From an uncultured Anaerococcus sp. (GTDB lineage Bacteria > Bacillota_A > Clostridia > Tissierellales > Peptoniphilaceae), in assembly GCA_902488555.1 (NCBI GenBank), contig CABTWT010000075.1:1-5701 (forward strand): a stretch of DNA of 5,701 nucleotides, in the 5' to 3' direction. Positions 1 through 5,701 of this stretch are shown here, one piece after another (positions within the stretch are counted from its first letter, which is position 1; each line of letters begins with the position of its first letter). Below the pieces are notes generated by a model, which made no database searches, was not told the DNA's origin, and saw nothing but the letters and a program-made list of their open reading frames with translations. A program made the position numbers and the translations under genes.

Positions 1-594
1 GAAGAACTACCAGCTGGTAGGATAGCATCCATAAAAAACTACAAATTAGCAAATGAACTTGGCCTAGATCTCATATGCCTAACAGGCAACCCAGGAACAG
101 GAGTAACCAATAGCCAAATACTAGAATCCATAAAAGAAGCCAAAGAGAACTTCAAAGGCATCGTCATAGCAGGCAAAATGCACGCTGCTGGAACAGATGG
201 ACCAGTAATGAACCTAGAAATAGCCAAAGACTTCATCAAGGCAGGCACAGACATACTCCTAGTCCCAGCACCATATACAGTCCCACACTTTAACGAAGAT
301 GACCTAAAAGAAATAGCAGACTATGTATATGACTACAACAATGGCAAAAATATAGAAGAAAAAGTCCTCATAATGTCTGCCATAGGAACAAGCCAAGAAA
401 CAAGCGACAAAGACACCATAAGACAAATCGCCCTAGCAGCAAAGGCAAACGGAGCCCACCTCCAACACATAGGAGACGCCATGAACGGCATATCCTTACC
501 AGAAAACATCTACACCATGGGAGTAGCCATCAGAGGAGTAAGATGGCAAATGTACCAGATGAGTTCTAGTAACTATAGGAATGTGGATGAATAA
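1..594 (+). CDS. DUF7916-type TIM-barrel-like protein, C-terminal part (5' end outside window)
   Basis: The reading frame is open from the first base to a TAA at 592-594 and gives 197 residues, so the N-terminus is missing. From memory of the family, this resembles proteins variously labelled PEP phosphonomutase or haloacid dehalogenase-like hydrolase and now DUF7916, often found near PTS sugar genes in Firmicutes. Visible landmarks, counted from the first residue of the window, are LTGNPGTGVTN (27-37), IAGKMHAAG (56-64), AGTDILLVPAPYTVP (81-95), MSAIGTSQE (125-133), LQHIGDA (154-160) and the tail GVAIRGVRW (174-182). These alternate with amphipathic helices, as expected for beta/alpha barrel strands. 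The reaction is unknown to me. The glycine-rich LTGNPGTG loop and the IGDA loop could bind phosphate, which is inference. The gene converges on the 61-residue gene and shares the terminator at 615-656. Family assignment is moderately sure; function is not. Confidence 0.72.
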   Translation, partial: EELPAGRIASIKNYKLANELGLDLICLTGNPGTGVTNSQILESIKEAKENFKGIVIAGKMHAAGTDGPVMNLEIAKDFIKAGTDILLVPAPYTVPHFNEDDLKEIADYVYDYNNGKNIEEKVLIMSAIGTSQETSDKDTIRQIALAAKANGAHLQHIGDAMNGISLPENIYTMGVAIRGVRWQMYQMSSSNYRNVDE

Positions 595-614
595 ATTTTA
601 TAGAAATTAAAATA

Positions 615-656
615 ACCCAGTGCTCAAAATCTAGAATAGGATTTTGGTCATTGGGT
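615..656. terminator. Bidirectional intrinsic terminator between convergent genes
   Basis: Arms 615-631 and 640-656 form a 17-position stem with one mismatch and two G-T wobbles around the 8-base loop 632-639. The + strand continues into AAGTTTT (657-663), and the - strand continues into an A/T-rich TATTTTAATTT stretch. The hairpin lies 21 bases after the stop of the left gene and 13 bases after the stop of the 61-residue gene, so it can end both transcripts. Confidence 0.85.
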
Positions 657-669
657 AAGTTTTACCTAT

Positions 670-855
670 TTAAAGTAGCTCAATACCAATATCAAAAACT
701 CCAACCCTTTGGATTGTCTCGTAGGAGTCCTCTAAGCAGTCCTCATAAAATCTAATATATGAAATCAAATCCCCATCAAAATTCTCGTCCAAAACAATCT
801 CATCAACCTCTATTTCACTTTCCAGATATTCAATTCTATTATAAGAAATTTTCAT
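670..855 (-). CDS. Small acidic hypothetical protein (61 aa)
   Basis: I do not recognise this protein. It has 61 residues with 17 Asp/Glu against 4 Lys/Arg (net charge about -13), one cysteine (C40), and no signal peptide or membrane segment. Alternating hydrophobic and acidic residues (IEYLESEIEVDEIVLDENF) suggest beta strands followed by a short helix around 31-48. The gene is probably real because its ATG is preceded by GAGGGGG and, further up, by a TTGACT/TATAAT promoter with 17-bp spacing, and its 3' end meets a terminator. It is therefore its own transcription unit, downstream of but separated by a terminator from the restriction-modification genes. A role connected with restriction (for example a DNA-mimic inhibitor, given the acidity) is possible but is only a guess. 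It could equally be an unrelated chromosomal small protein. Confidence 0.68.
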   Translation of the reverse strand: MKISYNRIEYLESEIEVDEIVLDENFDGDLISYIRFYEDCLEDSYETIQRVGVFDIGIELL

Positions 856-859
856 AAAA

Positions 860-866
860 CCCCCTC
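860..866 (-). promoter_or_regulatory. Ribosome binding site of the 61-aa gene
   Basis: On the - strand the sequence reads GAGGGGG, then TTTT, then ATG. The GAGG core lies 7 bases from the ATG at 853-855. This fixes the start codon and supports the small gene as translated. Confidence 0.75.
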
Positions 867-878
867 AATTTTGATTGT

Positions 879-907
879 ATTATATGATCAATTTTTTTCT
901 TAGTCAA
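879..907 (-). promoter_or_regulatory. Sigma-A-type promoter of the 61-aa gene, with a GATC in the spacer
   Basis: The -35 hexamer TTGACT (complement of 902-907) and the -10 hexamer TATAAT (complement of 879-884) are separated by exactly 17 bp (885-901). This matches the consensus at 11 of 12 positions and is the strongest promoter I see in the window. The spacer ends in TGATCA (885-890), which directly abuts the -10 and holds a GATC, the predicted target of the neighbouring methylase. It lies upstream of the small gene and downstream of the methylase terminator. Confidence 0.85.
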
Positions 908-934
908 TGGATTTATAAGTATAAAAAGAAAAGA

Positions 935-951
935 CGACAGTCTACCTGTCG
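935..951 (-). terminator. Intrinsic terminator after the methyltransferase gene
   Basis: On the - strand CGACAG (946-951), a 5-base loop (941-945) and CTGTCG (935-940) form a perfect 6-bp GC-rich stem, which can be lengthened past one mismatch. It is followed by TCTTTTCTTTTT. It lies about 50 bases past the methyltransferase stop and closes the restriction-modification transcript. Confidence 0.82.
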
Positions 952-963
952 CCATTTACTTAA

Positions 964-975
964 ACTATATATAGT
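964..975. repeat. 12-bp perfect palindrome between methylase stop and terminator
   Basis: ACTATATATAGT is self-complementary. It lies in the 3' untranslated stretch of the methyltransferase transcript. In such AT-rich DNA it may be chance, and no function is assigned. Confidence 0.35.
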
Positions 976-1000
976 ACATTTGTTTAGGTTTTATCTTTAT

Positions 1001-2257
1001 TTATCCTTCTAAAGATATTATTGATGCTAGTTCTGGTTCTATCCTTGATATAATTCCTGTTACTAGGGCATTCCCCATCATAAAGTATCTTTTTCTTGAA
1101 GGCATTGTGTTAGTCCAATTAGGTGGAAACATTTGTATCAATTCTGCTTCAACCTCAGTAATAATTCTATATTTTTCTAGTTTTTTATCATAAATTATAT
1201 GAGAGGATCGGTTAAGTGTTCCTTCACTAGTTAACATAGTTCTAGCTGGTGCTTCCATATTCTCTGGGAAACTCATGGCACCTTCTGAGTATACGTAACT
1301 ATGGCCTGCTTTATTTGTTCTCTCTATTCTTTTTGATCCTTTTAGGTACTTCCATTTATCTAATTTTTTGTTATCCACAATGTATTTACTCATATCTTCA
1401 GGATTGAATTTTCCTGACATTTCTACAATCTTACTAAGTGGAAACTGCTTTTCCGTTAAAGGCTCAAACTCTGCTGTCAAGGCTTTGCCATCTACCATAA
1501 ATCCTGTTTGGTAGAATTTCCCATCTTTATAATTATCAGATACGTCCACTATGTCACTATAATCATTAAGACTTACATTTTTAATTGTATCTACTTTTAT
1601 AACGCAAGGGAATGCATTATTTAAAAGATTTTCATTTAACAGTCTATATTCATCTATAGTCCTCATAGATTTTGCATACTTAGTATTTTTTTTGAATGCA
1701 AATATGAATACCCTTCTTCTTTTTTGTGGAAACCCATAATCAGCTGCATTTACTACTCGCCAAAACACGTAATACCCTAAATCATCTAGAGTTTTAATCA
1801 TGACAGCAAAGTCTCTTCCTCTCTGTGATGCTGGGGATTTTAATAACCTATCGACATTTTCAAGAAGAACGAAAGGCGTTTCTTTTGCTAAAAGAGTATC
1901 TCTAATTTCCCAGAACAAAACACCCTTCCTACCTTGTATACCTTGCTCGTTAGACAATGATCTAGCAACCGAATAATCTTGGCACGGAAATCCTCCTACG
2001 AGTAGGTTGTGATTAGGTATTGAATATTTATCTACCAAATTAATATCTAGATTCGAAGTATTATCTATCCCAAATCTTTTTATGTAGCACTCAAAAGCAT
2101 CTTGGGTTTTATATGATGGTTCCCATTGGTTAGCCCAAACGAAGTCCCATTTTTCATTCTCTATTGCTTTTCCATTATCTGATATGTCTGTGATATTATT
2201 TAGGCCTACCCTAAATCCACCGACTCCAGCGAAAAGCTCTGCAACTGTTAATTCCAT
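1001..2257 (-). CDS. C5-cytosine DNA methyltransferase, Sau3AI type (predicted GATC)
   Basis: This is the protective half of a type II restriction-modification system. It transfers a methyl group from S-adenosylmethionine to cytosine C5 in the target site. The 418 residues carry the ordered Dcm-family motifs: motif I AELFAGVGGF (6-15, cofactor binding), motif IV GGFPCQ (88-93) with catalytic Cys92, motif VI LLENVD (131-136), motif VIII QKRRRVFIFA (178-187), motif IX near RTMLTSEG (339-346) and motif X MMGNALV (393-399). The stretch from about 200 to 335 between VIII and IX is the target-recognition region. Length and this region fit relatives of the Sau3AI methylase (about 410 residues), and the partner endonuclease is of the Sau3AI family, so GATC with 5-methylcytosine is inferred. 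The gene lies 12 bases downstream of the endonuclease. Only a weak purine stretch (AGAAAGTAGAAATA) precedes the ATG, suggesting translational coupling. All key residues are intact. Confidence 0.95.
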   Translation of the reverse strand: MELTVAELFAGVGGFRVGLNNITDISDNGKAIENEKWDFVWANQWEPSYKTQDAFECYIKRFGIDNTSNLDINLVDKYSIPNHNLLVGGFPCQDYSVARSLSNEQGIQGRKGVLFWEIRDTLLAKETPFVLLENVDRLLKSPASQRGRDFAVMIKTLDDLGYYVFWRVVNAADYGFPQKRRRVFIFAFKKNTKYAKSMRTIDEYRLLNENLLNNAFPCVIKVDTIKNVSLNDYSDIVDVSDNYKDGKFYQTGFMVDGKALTAEFEPLTEKQFPLSKIVEMSGKFNPEDMSKYIVDNKKLDKWKYLKGSKRIERTNKAGHSYVYSEGAMSFPENMEAPARTMLTSEGTLNRSSHIIYDKKLEKYRIITEVEAELIQMFPPNWTNTMPSRKRYFMMGNALVTGIISRIEPELASIISLEG

Positions 2258-2269
2258 TATTTCTACTTT

Positions 2270-3739
2270 CTAATTTATTAAATCTTTTATCTGTTCCTTT
2301 ATATAATCATTATTTAGCCAGAAACATTGTTTGGTCATTTTATCACCATTAGGAAGTAAATCCATATCTGAATCACTTCCTTTTCCATATCTGACTCCAT
2401 TAATTTTATAAGCTGATTGTGATGCATGAGGTCTAATATGAAATATCTTTGTATAAGAAGACTTTGGCAAATCATTAATAACCCTATATGATGCTCCACT
2501 TTCTCTTATTTCAAAATTAATCCCTTCTAAGAATTTTTTTTGATATAAATGCCATTCTTTTTTGCCACGTCCTTCTAAATCGCTTATAGGCATATTCCAG
2601 AACTTTGATCCTTGTAATAGGTATTCTCCTGATTCATCCTCTTTGAAAACTACAAATAAAAATCTAGTTTCATCAAATTTTTGAAAAATCGTTGAATTAT
2701 CCCAAGTCTCTTGAGTAAATTCTATTATATTGAATGTAGGAAAAGACATACTTTCTTTAGGTCTTCCATTTTTTTGAACTCTAATAGTCTTTATTTCTAT
2801 GTTAGCTTTATCAAACTCTTCAGCATTTTCAGATTTTACTCCTAACATTCTCAAAACTAACAAGTTATTAGAATGCTTACTTTTTGGTACATCGTACATT
2901 CGGTAAAGATCTGTTTCTGATTTCCCTATATTCTCATTAATAATTCTAGTAATAGAATTCTCAAAATCTTCAGGATCTATATGTGTTGAATCTACTATAC
3001 TTTCATATGTCTCAATATTATTTAAAATATAGTGGTTCAATAAATAAGTCATATATGATTGCTTTAGAGAGAAAGCTCTGCTCTTAGCAGGTATATCTCC
3101 ATAAAATTGATTTCTATAGCTTTTAAGTGCTGTTGATCCTTTTGTACATGCTCCTAGGTATAGAGTGTCACTTTCTGAAAGTTCATGAGCCTTACCCGCT
3201 TGTATTTTATGTATTATCTTTTTATAATCCTCGATAATAATTTCCAAGTCTGTTTTACACTTTTCACTTAAGATACTAAATAAAGATACATAGTTTATAA
3301 GGTAGTCTAACCTTTCTACGGTTCTGTCTCTAAAATAAAATATGAATAATATAAGCTGAATTTTTTCTATAAGATGTGATTCATAAAAGTCATCTGTAAC
3401 CTCTCTGTCGAAAGGAATCATTGTTATTACTAAGCGTTCTCCAGCTCTAATCTTATTCTTTTTTGTTATTTCATAGGGTGTAACTTTTAGCTCAGTTCCT
3501 GCTTCTTTGAAATCAGGTTCAGAAATGCTATTAGGCTCATAAAAGAAAAAATATTTTTCAATTAGATTTCCAAGACTTCCCTTACCTCGTGGATTATTAT
3601 ATATTATTTTTAATTCATTGAATAAATCTTCATCGTCAACTGCATTTTTAAGAACATCTTCAAAACTTAAACCAATTAAGTTTTTTGCATAGTTTTCTAT
3701 AGATTTAGGATTTGTATAATCATATGGTAATACATTCAT
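2270..3739 (-). CDS. Sau3AI/MutH-family type II restriction endonuclease (predicted GATC)
   Basis: This is the nuclease half of the system, expected to cut unmethylated GATC in incoming DNA. Its 489 residues equal the length I recall for Sau3AI, and the family blocks are present. The N-terminal catalytic MutH-like domain (about 1-210) has GSLGNLIE (54-61) with Glu61 and SEPDFKEAGTELKVTP (73-88). Asp76, Glu83 and Lys85 show the D-x6-E-x-K spacing of MutH. Next come GKAHELSE (182-189), LGACTKG (195-201) and RAFSLKQSYMT (221-231). The C-terminal half (about 300-489) resembles the second, non-catalytic MutH-like domain of Sau3AI, with KESMSF (328-333), ETRFLFVVFKED (357-368), HIRPH (434-438) and MTKQCFWLNNDYI (468-480). 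The ATG at 3737-3739 follows AGGAGT by 5 bases. The gene is first in the operon and ends with TAG just before the methylase. No truncation or missing catalytic residue is seen, so it should be active. Confidence 0.95.
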   Translation of the reverse strand: MNVLPYDYTNPKSIENYAKNLIGLSFEDVLKNAVDDEDLFNELKIIYNNPRGKGSLGNLIEKYFFFYEPNSISEPDFKEAGTELKVTPYEITKKNKIRAGERLVITMIPFDREVTDDFYESHLIEKIQLILFIFYFRDRTVERLDYLINYVSLFSILSEKCKTDLEIIIEDYKKIIHKIQAGKAHELSESDTLYLGACTKGSTALKSYRNQFYGDIPAKSRAFSLKQSYMTYLLNHYILNNIETYESIVDSTHIDPEDFENSITRIINENIGKSETDLYRMYDVPKSKHSNNLLVLRMLGVKSENAEEFDKANIEIKTIRVQKNGRPKESMSFPTFNIIEFTQETWDNSTIFQKFDETRFLFVVFKEDESGEYLLQGSKFWNMPISDLEGRGKKEWHLYQKKFLEGINFEIRESGASYRVINDLPKSSYTKIFHIRPHASQSAYKINGVRYGKGSDSDMDLLPNGDKMTKQCFWLNNDYIKEQIKDLIN

Positions 3740-3744
3740 ATTTT

Positions 3745-3750
3745 ACTCCT
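3745..3750 (-). promoter_or_regulatory. Strong ribosome binding site of the endonuclease
   Basis: AGGAGT on the - strand lies 5 bases before the ATG. It is much stronger than the site in front of the methyltransferase, which matters for the balance of nuclease and methylase. Confidence 0.8.
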
Positions 3751-3757
3751 ATAGATT

Positions 3758-3786
3758 ACTATACTACTAATGATAACTAAATTTAA
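3758..3786 (-). promoter_or_regulatory. Candidate (weak) promoter of the restriction-modification operon
   Basis: The - strand offers a -10-like TATAGT (complement of 3758-3763) with TTAAAT (complement of 3781-3786) 17 bp upstream, a poor -35. An alternative -35, TTGACT (complement of 3801-3806), sits inside the preceding terminator hairpin but has no good -10 at the usual distance. The -10 candidate overlaps the inverted repeat TATAG-TAAT-CTATA (3750-3763), which abuts the ribosome binding site. A promoter is expected here because a terminator lies directly upstream, but its exact position is uncertain. Confidence 0.4.
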
Positions 3787-3790
3787 CAGT

Positions 3791-3816
3791 AAAAAACAGT
3801 AGTCAAAAAACTACTG
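3791..3816 (-). terminator. Intrinsic terminator after the MATE gene
   Basis: On the - strand CAGTAG (complement of 3811-3816) and CTACTG (complement of 3797-3802) pair around an 8-base loop, and the stem can be extended by about three pairs including one wobble. It is followed directly by TTTTTT (3791-3796). It starts a few bases past the transporter stop and separates that transcript from the restriction-modification operon. Confidence 0.82.
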
Positions 3817-3822
3817 CTTATC

Positions 3823-5193
3823 TTACAAAACATCAATCTTATTTCTAATATCTCTTTTTAGCATCCATATACACAAGATGGAGTTCAAAAATTCTGCTAT
3901 GAAAAATGACCACCAAGCTATGTTTAAGTCACCTGTTAGGGATAGGGCGTAGAATATTGGTACTAGTATTATAAGTTGTCTGAGGAATGATTGGAGTATT
4001 GCTATTTTCCAATTGCCTAAAGATTGGAAGACTCCACCTACTGCTACTACTGATGGGATTGCTACAAAGTAGGATAGGCTTACTATACGCATCATTGGCA
4101 CTCCTATTTCTATCATTTTTTCTGTTGCGTTAAAAAGGCCAAGTAGTTGTTCTGGCCATATCCACATTACTAGGATTGATATGGATACTAGGACAAAGGA
4201 GCTTTTCATTGCAAGTCCAATGGCTTCTTTAATCCTTTCCTTTTTTCTTGCTCCGTAGTTATAGGCTACTATGGTTGTAAGTGCATTTGATATGCCTATG
4301 ACTGGCAAGAAGGCAAATGATTGGAATTTGAACATTACCCCATATGCTGCTATGGCTGATGATCCAAATTTGTTTAGGATTTGGTTTAGGACAAATACTA
4401 CTATGGAACCTATGGTTGACATTACTATAGATGGGATTCCTATCCAAAATATTTGTTTTATAATGTCCCCGTGCAATTTGAATTTTTCTGATGTAAATTT
4501 GATTTCCTTGTTTTTTGTCTTGTTGAAGTAAAGACCTATCAAGGCTCCGCCGACTTGTCCTAGGACTGTGGCTATTGCTGCTCCCTTTACTTCAAGCCTT
4601 GGAAATCCAAATAGACCAAAGATTAGTATCGGGTCAATTATTATGTTTAGGACAGCGCCTGATATTTGGGTTATCATCGTATAGTTGGTTAATGATGTGG
4701 CTTGGAGAAGCTTTTCTGCTAGTACTTGAAAGAATATGCCGGCAGAAAATATGGTTACTATGTATAGGTACTCCTTGGTATAAGTTGTAACAATTTCATT
4801 TTGCTTTTGGGCTAGGGCATATGAATTGGTAAATAATAATCCAAGGATTGCAAATACTACTGATAGGATTGTGGCAAGGATTACTCCGTGCCTTGCAACA
4901 GACCCTACCCTTTCTCTATTATTCTCTCCCAAAAACCTACTTAATAGTGCCGAGGATCCTACTCCTATACCTACTCCAAAGGCTATTAGGATATTTTGTA
5001 CTGGGAAGGCAAGGGATACTGCTGTTAGGGCTTCTTCTGAGATTTGTGCTACGAAGATTGAGTCCACTACATTATAGATTGATTGGACTAGCATAGAGAT
5101 TACCATAGGTATGGACATCTGTAAGAGAAGTTTACCTACAGGCATAGTTCCCATTTTGTTTTCTTTTATTTGTATATCTTGTATGTCTGTCAT
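3823..5193 (-). CDS. MATE-family multidrug/metabolite efflux transporter
   Basis: This is a cytoplasmic-membrane exporter of the MATE family, which expels drugs or metabolites in exchange for Na+ or H+. The 456 residues match the usual family length. Hydrophobic segments alternate with short charged loops in two homologous halves (about 20-225 and 245-445), giving roughly 12 helices. Family signatures include SIPMVISMLVQSIYNVVDSIFV (first helix region, Asp44), NIIIDPILIFGLFGFPRLEVKGAA with Asp187 just before the central loop, and NALTTIVAYNYGARKKER (303-320) in the second half. The substrate cannot be read from the sequence. It resembles the MepA-like Firmicutes group, which is inference. The ATG at 5191-5193 is preferred to an in-frame TTG at 5229 because GGAG lies 5 bases before it and the TTG falls inside the promoter/palindrome. 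The gene is monocistronic: it has its own promoter, a putative operator and a terminator. Confidence 0.93.
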   Translation of the reverse strand: MTDIQDIQIKENKMGTMPVGKLLLQMSIPMVISMLVQSIYNVVDSIFVAQISEEALTAVSLAFPVQNILIAFGVGIGVGSSALLSRFLGENNRERVGSVARHGVILATILSVVFAILGLLFTNSYALAQKQNEIVTTYTKEYLYIVTIFSAGIFFQVLAEKLLQATSLTNYTMITQISGAVLNIIIDPILIFGLFGFPRLEVKGAAIATVLGQVGGALIGLYFNKTKNKEIKFTSEKFKLHGDIIKQIFWIGIPSIVMSTIGSIVVFVLNQILNKFGSSAIAAYGVMFKFQSFAFLPVIGISNALTTIVAYNYGARKKERIKEAIGLAMKSSFVLVSISILVMWIWPEQLLGLFNATEKMIEIGVPMMRIVSLSYFVAIPSVVAVGGVFQSLGNWKIAILQSFLRQLIILVPIFYALSLTGDLNIAWWSFFIAEFLNSILCIWMLKRDIRNKIDVL

Positions 5194-5198
5194 AATTT

Positions 5199-5202
5199 CT
5201 CC
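5199..5202 (-). promoter_or_regulatory. Ribosome binding site that sets the MATE start
   Basis: GGAG on the - strand, 5 bases before the ATG at 5191-5193, selects this start. The longer frame beginning with TTG at 5229 would place the ribosome binding site inside the coding region. Confidence 0.8.
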
Positions 5203-5211
5203 ACTAATTTT

Positions 5212-5229
5212 TTGTATAAGCTTATACAA
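5212..5229. promoter_or_regulatory. Perfect 18-bp palindrome, putative operator of the MATE gene
   Basis: TTGTATAAGCTTATACAA is fully self-complementary with no spacer. It overlaps the last four bases of the candidate -10 and covers the expected transcription start, which would fall near its centre (about 5218-5220). This is a classic repressor position. Because the first half would mostly not be transcribed, an mRNA hairpin is less likely than a DNA operator. The GTATA/TATAC half-sites are compatible with a dimeric GntR-, TetR- or MarR-type regulator, but no regulator gene is in the window. Confidence 0.7.
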
Positions 5230-5255
5230 TAAACCATTTAGTAAAATTCTGTCAA
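5226..5255 (-). promoter_or_regulatory. Promoter of the MATE gene
   Basis: A perfect -35 TTGACA (complement of 5250-5255) is followed after 18 bp by TATTGT (complement of 5226-5231, four of six matches to the consensus -10). The weak -10 overlaps the palindrome. The promoter starts 22 bases downstream of the threonyl-tRNA synthetase terminator, so the transporter is transcribed on its own. Confidence 0.68.
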
Positions 5256-5276
5256 GATGTTTTATGCTTTAAAGCA

Positions 5277-5305
5277 AAAATCCCAGGAAATTATCCTAGG
5301 ATTTT
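5277..5305 (-). terminator. Intrinsic terminator after thrS
   Basis: Arms 5277-5288 and 5294-5305 form a 12-position stem with one C-A mismatch around the loop 5289-5293. Reading the - strand, the hairpin runs into TTTTTGCTTT. It lies 16 bases past the thrS stop. Confidence 0.85.
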
Positions 5306-5320
5306 CAGCTTATCATCCAA

Positions 5321-5701
5321 TTAGAATGCTGATTTTACTGATTTTGTTTTGCTTTCTTCTGCTATTTTTTTGATAAATTCTTCTAAGCTTACTTCAGGTG
5401 TTTCCTCACCATCTCTATTCCTTACTGTTAGTAGTTTTGAGCTTTCTTCCTTTTCTCCTACTACTAGCATATAGTTTGCACGCATTAATTGTGCTTGGCG
5501 GATCTTATATCCTACTCCCTCACTTCTTTCATCTACTTTTACTCTAAAGCCAGCATCACTGATTTTATCTTGTAGTTGGTGAGCTGTATCTAGGAATTTG
5601 TCGCTTACTGGGATGATTACTACTTGTTCTGGGTTTAGCCATAGTGGGAATCTTCCAGCAAAGTGTTCTGTTAGTACTCCTATAAATCTTTCTATAGATC
5701 C
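5321..5701 (-). CDS. thrS: Threonyl-tRNA synthetase, C-terminal part (5' end outside window)
   Basis: The - strand frame is open from the window edge to a TAA (complement of 5321-5323) and gives the last 126 residues. The enzyme charges tRNA-Thr with threonine in the cytoplasm. The visible part begins at GSIERFIGVLTEHFAGRFP, which closes the class II catalytic core (motif 3 region). It continues into the anticodon-binding domain: PLWLNPEQVVIIPVSDKF, VDERSEGVGYKIRQAQ (a family hallmark), YMLVVGEKE and LTVRNRDGEE, ending with a charged tail SKTKSVKSAF. The frame is intact. Any upstream control such as a T-box would lie outside the window. The start of the gene is not visible, and the transcript ends at 5277-5305. 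Confidence 0.96.
   Translation of the reverse strand, partial: GSIERFIGVLTEHFAGRFPLWLNPEQVVIIPVSDKFLDTAHQLQDKISDAGFRVKVDERSEGVGYKIRQAQLMRANYMLVVGEKEESSKLLTVRNRDGEETPEVSLEEFIKKIAEESKTKSVKSAF

Noticed and set aside
39..254. 71-codon frame on the - strand opposite the left partial gene
   Set aside because: It lies fully antisense to a conserved coding frame and has no supporting promoter or ribosome binding site.
595..1000. Att site, tRNA or transposon remnants at the left edge of the restriction-modification cassette
   Set aside because: Only the terminators, promoter and small gene are visible. I found no tRNA fold, no direct repeat shared with 3740-3822 and no transposase fragment.
2285..2330. 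Possible internal promoter for the methylase (TATAAA-like stretch near the 3' end of the nuclease gene)
   Set aside because: A -10-like TATAAA is present but no acceptable -35 lies at the usual distance. AT-rich coding sequence gives such matches by chance.
4259..5096. Several open frames of 62-86 codons, mostly on the + strand, within the transporter gene
   Set aside because: They are antisense or out-of-frame shadows of the MATE coding sequence, lack ribosome binding sites and show no recognisable protein.
5194..5229. Twelve-residue N-terminal extension of the MATE protein from a TTG at 5229
   Set aside because: It has no ribosome binding site, overlaps the promoter -10 and palindrome, and the ATG at 5191-5193 has a good GGAG at the right distance.
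5265..5276. 12-bp palindrome TGCTTTAAAGCA upstream of the MATE -35
   Set aside because: It lies in the tail of the thrS terminator and upstream of the promoter, is short, and does not share sequence with the 18-bp operator candidate.

Overview
The window comes from a low-GC Gram-positive anaerobe of the Firmicutes. Codon use in the two housekeeping-type ends (heavy CTA, ATA, GTA, ACA and AGA), strong AGGAG-type ribosome binding sites and consensus TTGACN/TATAAT promoters fit this. An Anaerococcus/Peptoniphilus-like organism is my best guess, but nothing seen here proves the genus.

Layout from left to right. Positions 1-594 (+) hold the C-terminal 197 residues of a TIM-barrel-like protein of the DUF7916 type. 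It ends at a strong hairpin (615-656) shared with the convergent small gene at 670-855 (-), which encodes a 61-residue, very acidic protein of unknown function. That small gene has its own near-perfect promoter and ribosome binding site. Positions 1001-3739 (-) hold a complete type II restriction-modification system: a Sau3AI/MutH-family endonuclease (2270-3739) transcribed first, followed after 12 bases by a C5-cytosine DNA methyltransferase (1001-2257). Both match the Sau3AI type, so the expected target is GATC. The pair has a terminator after it (935-951) and another directly before it (3797-3816, belonging to the next gene), so it forms an isolated cassette. Positions 3823-5193 (-) encode a 12-helix MATE-family efflux transporter. 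Its promoter is followed by a perfect 18-bp palindrome at the expected transcription start, which looks like a repressor operator. Positions 5321-5701 (-) are the C-terminal 126 residues of threonyl-tRNA synthetase (anticodon-binding domain), followed by its own terminator.

Functional picture: chromosomal genes flank a defence cassette (restriction enzyme plus protective methylase) and a drug/metabolite exporter that appears to be under local transcriptional control. No stretch over 300 bases lacks a gene. No tRNA, rRNA, CRISPR array, transposase or integrase was seen. I do not see a clearly new system. The points most worth a second look are the endonuclease-before-methylase order without a visible controller gene, the MATE operator, and the small acidic gene whose promoter spacer carries a GATC site.
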